From: Zeimonas sp050187175
Lineage (GTDB): Bacteria; Pseudomonadota; Gammaproteobacteria; Burkholderiales; Burkholderiaceae_E
Assembly: GCA_050187175.1 (NCBI GenBank)
Contig: JBFWXS010000023.1
Span: 10,849 to 74,848 of the forward strand
Reading direction: 5' to 3'
DNA: 64,000 nucleotides
The position numbers and the translations under genes are program-made. Shown one piece after another: positions 61,618 to 64,000 of the stretch (within the stretch, counting starts at the first letter, position 1; the number at the start of each line of letters is the position of its first letter). The notes beneath the pieces were generated by a model. The model ran no database searches and had not been told where the DNA came from. It saw only the letters and a program-made list of their open reading frames with translations.

Positions 61618-62493
61618 ATGAGCGCCGAAGGAGCCGCCCCGGCCTATCTGCCGCCTGTGGCCTCACCGCGGCGGCCCAGGTTGCCCACGCCTGTCGCGGC
61701 ATGCGACACGCACTTCCATGTGTTCGGCCCGGCAAGCCGTTTCCCGTACGCCTCCGATCGAGCCTATACGCCGGCCGACGCTCCGCTGGAGGCAGCGCTG
61801 AGGATGCATGCCCTGCTCGGCATCGAACGCGGCGTGCTGGTTCAGGGCAACCCGTACGGAACCGACAATACCGCCCTGCTGGACGCGCTCGCCGGCGAGC
61901 CGCAGCGGCTGCGCGGCGTCGCGATCGTGAACGAGCCGCTGTCCGCAGCGCAGCTTCGCGGCCTGCGCGATGCCGGCGTGCGGGCCTTGCGCTTCCATCA
62001 CCGCCCGCGCATCGAGGGGCGATACAGCCGCTCGGGCATCCCGCTGTTTCAAAGCCTGTCGCGGGCAATGATGGATGCCGGGCTGCACGCCGAGTTCTTC
62101 ATCGATGCCCGCGTCCTGCCCGAGTTGATGCCCGCGCTACGCGACTGGCGCCTGCCGCTCGTGCTCGACCACTTCGCCTGCGCCGACACCGCCAGCATCG
62201 AGCCTCTGAGCAGGCTGCTCGCCGATGGCCGCGTCTGGGTGAAGCTTTCAGCAGCCTATCGGTTTTCGGCGCGGCCGCCCGACTACGAAGACGTGCGCGC
62301 GGTTCAGCAGGCGCTGCTGCGCGCCAATCCCGACCGATTGATCTGGGGCAGCGACTGGCCGCATACGCGGCTGGAACGCGGCATGCCCGACGACGGCCAC
62401 CTGCTGGACCTGTTCAACGACTGGACCGGCAGCGACGAGCTGCGCAGAACCCTCCTCGTCAACAATCCCGCAAAACTGTACGGCTTTGCCTGA
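61618..62493 (+). CDS. Amidohydrolase-2 family, 2-pyrone-4,6-dicarboxylate lactonase (LigI)-like
   Basis: A 291-residue TIM-barrel hydrolase. VAACDTHFHVFGPASRFPY matches the LigI-type start with His-x-His. LPLVLDHFACADT and RLIWGSDWPHTRLE carry later metal/catalytic positions. These enzymes open lactones from aromatic catabolism. ATG 61618 overlaps nothing, 2 nt past the Bug stop. It sits before a beta-keto acid cleavage enzyme, suggesting a ring- or lactone-opening step followed by chain cleavage. Confidence 0.85.
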   Translation: MSAEGAAPAYLPPVASPRRPRLPTPVAACDTHFHVFGPASRFPYASDRAYTPADAPLEAALRMHALLGIERGVLVQGNPYGTDNTALLDALAGEPQRLRGVAIVNEPLSAAQLRGLRDAGVRALRFHHRPRIEGRYSRSGIPLFQSLSRAMMDAGLHAEFFIDARVLPELMPALRDWRLPLVLDHFACADTASIEPLSRLLADGRVWVKLSAAYRFSARPPDYEDVRAVQQALLRANPDRLIWGSDWPHTRLERGMPDDGHLLDLFNDWTGSDELRRTLLVNNPAKLYGFA

Positions 62494-62514
62494 AGCCTGA
62501 AGGAGCTTTGAGAA

Positions 62515-63615
62515 ATGCATTTCTTCGACGACACCCTGCTGCCCGAGAATCAAGAGAAGCTGGTCATTCAGGCTGCCCCATACGGCCCGCAATGGCTCGC
62601 GGACGACTACGCCGACGTGCCCGTGACGCTGGATCAGCAAGTGCAGAAAGCCGTGGACTGCTACAACGCAGGCGCGACCGTGCTGCATCTGCATGTACGA
62701 GAAGAAAGCACCGGCAAGGGCTCGAAGCGCCTGGAGCTGTTCAACGAGATGCTCGCGCGCCTGCGCGTCGCCGTGCCGAAGATGGTGCTGCAGGTCGGCG
62801 GCTCGATCTCCTTTGCGCCGCAGAACGAAGGCGACGCGGCCAGATGGATGGGGTTCGACACGCGGCACCTGCTGGCCGATCTGACGCCGAAGCCCGACCA
62901 GGTCACGGTGGTGCTCAATACCAGTCTGATGAACTTCACCGAGATGATGTCCAAGGACGACATCGCCAGCACGAGCTGGACGAAGTCGGACTACTTCGAT
63001 GCGTACCAGAACATGGTCGCCGACTCGACGCCCTCGTTCTTCATCGAGCACATCAAACGCCTGGTCGCCAAGAACATCCAGCCGCATTTCATGCTGGGAC
63101 ACGTGCACCAGCTCGAGACCGTCGAACGGCTGATCCGGCAAGGCGTCTACAGCGGACCACTGGTCCTCAATTACATGGCCATCGGCGGAGGCTATGCCGG
63201 ACGCCATCCGGGCGATCTGCTCGATTTCGTACAGCGTTGCCCCGACGGTGCGGTGGTGACGATCCAGTCGCTGATGCGCACCAACCCCGTGATCGGCACG
63301 ATGGCCGTCGCGCTCGGCCTGCACGTTCGCTGCGGCATCGAGGACAACCTGTGGCGCGGCAAGGGCGAGCGGATGAGCTCGGTCGAGCAGATCGAGCAGA
63401 TGGTGCGCATCGCTCGCGAGGTCGGCCGCGAAGTCGCGACCGGCGAGGAGGCGAAGCGCATCTATCGCATCGGCGTCAGCTACCGCGATACCGAGGACGC
63501 GCTGGCTCAACTCGGCTGGCCTCCCAACCGCCAGCCCGGGCAGCGCGGCTTCGTCGTGCGCGCGCCGCAGCAAGCAGCGGAGCCGGCCTTGCGGCGAGCC
63601 GCCCAGGGACGCTAG
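62515..63615 (+). CDS. Beta-keto acid cleavage enzyme (BKACE, DUF849)
   Basis: A 366-residue TIM-barrel zinc enzyme. The zinc His-x-His is in VLHLHVREE (His58, His60). GGSISFAPQ, MLGHVHQLETVERL and HVRCGIEDNLWRGKGERM are family marks, the latter holding the late glutamate. BKACE members use acetyl-CoA to split a beta-keto acid into a CoA ester and acetoacetate; 3-keto-5-aminohexanoate is one known substrate. At 366 residues it is longer than usual (~300), with a mid-protein insert and Arg/Ala-rich tail. Confidence 0.88.
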   Translation: MHFFDDTLLPENQEKLVIQAAPYGPQWLADDYADVPVTLDQQVQKAVDCYNAGATVLHLHVREESTGKGSKRLELFNEMLARLRVAVPKMVLQVGGSISFAPQNEGDAARWMGFDTRHLLADLTPKPDQVTVVLNTSLMNFTEMMSKDDIASTSWTKSDYFDAYQNMVADSTPSFFIEHIKRLVAKNIQPHFMLGHVHQLETVERLIRQGVYSGPLVLNYMAIGGGYAGRHPGDLLDFVQRCPDGAVVTIQSLMRTNPVIGTMAVALGLHVRCGIEDNLWRGKGERMSSVEQIEQMVRIAREVGREVATGEEAKRIYRIGVSYRDTEDALAQLGWPPNRQPGQRGFVVRAPQQAAEPALRRAAQGR

Positions 63616-63626
63616 GGAGACGCGGC

Positions 63627-64000
63627 ATGGACCTCGGACTGACGGGGAGGAAGGCGATCGTCACGGGCGGCAGTCGCGGCATCGGAAAGGCGATCGCCTG
63701 GCAGCTCGCGCGCGAGGGTTGCGAGCTGGCCATCTGTTCGCGCAACGAAGGACCGCTGCGCGAGTCGGCCGACGAGATCGCCGCCGACTGCAAGCGCAAA
63801 GTGGTGGCGATTCCCTGCGACACGCTGATCGGCGACGATATTCGGCGCTTCATCGGCGAGGCCGCCGCCGAGCTCGGCGGCCTACACATCGTCGTCAACA
63901 GCGCCGCGCGGCCCAGCGGCAGGCCCGGCATCGACGAAGCGACGATCGAAGACGTCGATATGGCCGACGTGCGCCGTGACTTCGAGGAAAAAGTGCTCGG
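63627..64000 (+). CDS. Short-chain dehydrogenase/reductase, N-terminal part (runs off window)
   Basis: The visible 124 residues start MDLGLTGRKAIVTGGSRGIGKAIAWQLAREG, with the TGxxxGxG cofactor motif. LAICSRNEGPLRES and LHIVVNSAARPSG (the NNAG-like motif) follow. AGGGAGACGCGGC precedes the ATG. The catalytic Ser-Tyr-Lys lies beyond the window. It is the fifth gene of the operon after BKACE and likely oxidises or reduces a hydroxy/keto intermediate. Confidence 0.9.
   Translation, partial: MDLGLTGRKAIVTGGSRGIGKAIAWQLAREGCELAICSRNEGPLRESADEIAADCKRKVVAIPCDTLIGDDIRRFIGEAAAELGGLHIVVNSAARPSGRPGIDEATIEDVDMADVRRDFEEKVL

Overview
The window reads as a GC-rich betaproteobacterial chromosome, most likely Burkholderiales close to Alcaligenaceae (Bordetella/Achromobacter/Pigmentiphaga-like). 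The pointers are five Bug-type (TctC family) tripartite tricarboxylate receptor proteins, a PHA-granule phasin, a tandem glycine riboswitch ahead of the glycine cleavage genes, and abundant ring-oxygenase and CoA-linked catabolic genes. The taxonomic placement is inference. There is one assembly gap (100 N at 40581-40680). I see no tRNA, rRNA, CRISPR array, insertion sequence or phage gene.

Layout. 0-0.3 kb: end of an AbrB-type antitoxin and a truncated PIN toxin start. 0.3-6.3 kb: two divergent units, an N-acyl-D-amino-acid deacylase plus Bug receptor (-), and enoyl-CoA hydratase, class III CoA-transferase and Bug receptor (+). 6.3-16.0 kb: a LuxR-type regulator facing a nine-gene, mostly overlapping operon (Rieske oxygenase, complete polyamine-type ABC importer, NodB-fold deacetylase, hotdog thioesterase, KstD-like flavoprotein, GST). 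I consider this the best candidate for an undescribed catabolic system. 16-19 kb: small genes (VOC protein, AadA-like nucleotidyltransferase, DUF1801 protein, and a bactofilin-like protein made of about 30 uninterrupted hexapeptide repeats). 19.3-28.2 kb: a LysR-controlled aromatic ring-cleavage operon with Rieske oxygenase, LigB-type extradiol dioxygenase, meta-cleavage hydrolase, ACMSD-like amidohydrolase and an SsuABC-type importer with two different permeases. 28.3-29.4 kb: phasin and hemerythrin-like genes.

29.4-33.7 kb: a GntR-controlled operon (hydrolase, Bug receptor, TauD-like dioxygenase, cupin, gntR) behind a near-consensus promoter covered by a palindromic operator. A second version of this arrangement lies at 58.5-64 kb (gntR divergent from TauD-like dioxygenase, Bug receptor, amidohydrolase, BKACE, SDR) with its own operator over a near-consensus promoter. 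Between them sit more core-like genes: two small envelope proteins, an N-terminally truncated metallo-beta-lactamase-fold gene, glcDEF, a gapped EamA transporter, the glycine riboswitch with gcvH-gcvP-gcvT, the aapJQMP general amino acid importer, a Bug receptor with an amidohydrolase and LysR regulator, a stand-alone FAD-linked 2-hydroxyacid oxidase, a broken higBA module, sbcB, a cobalamin adenosyltransferase and a GFA protein.

Together the window links scavenging of organic acids, amino acids and aromatic compounds (receptors and ABC importers) to ring-opening or CoA-dependent catabolism. Glycolate oxidase and glycine cleavage handle C2 units. By eye, 34-58 kb is strongly biased to G/C at third codon positions, while 0-16 and 29-33 kb use more mixed codons, consistent with acquired catabolic islands. 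Short in-frame tandem repeats (9, 15 and 21 nt) recur at protein termini and inserts.
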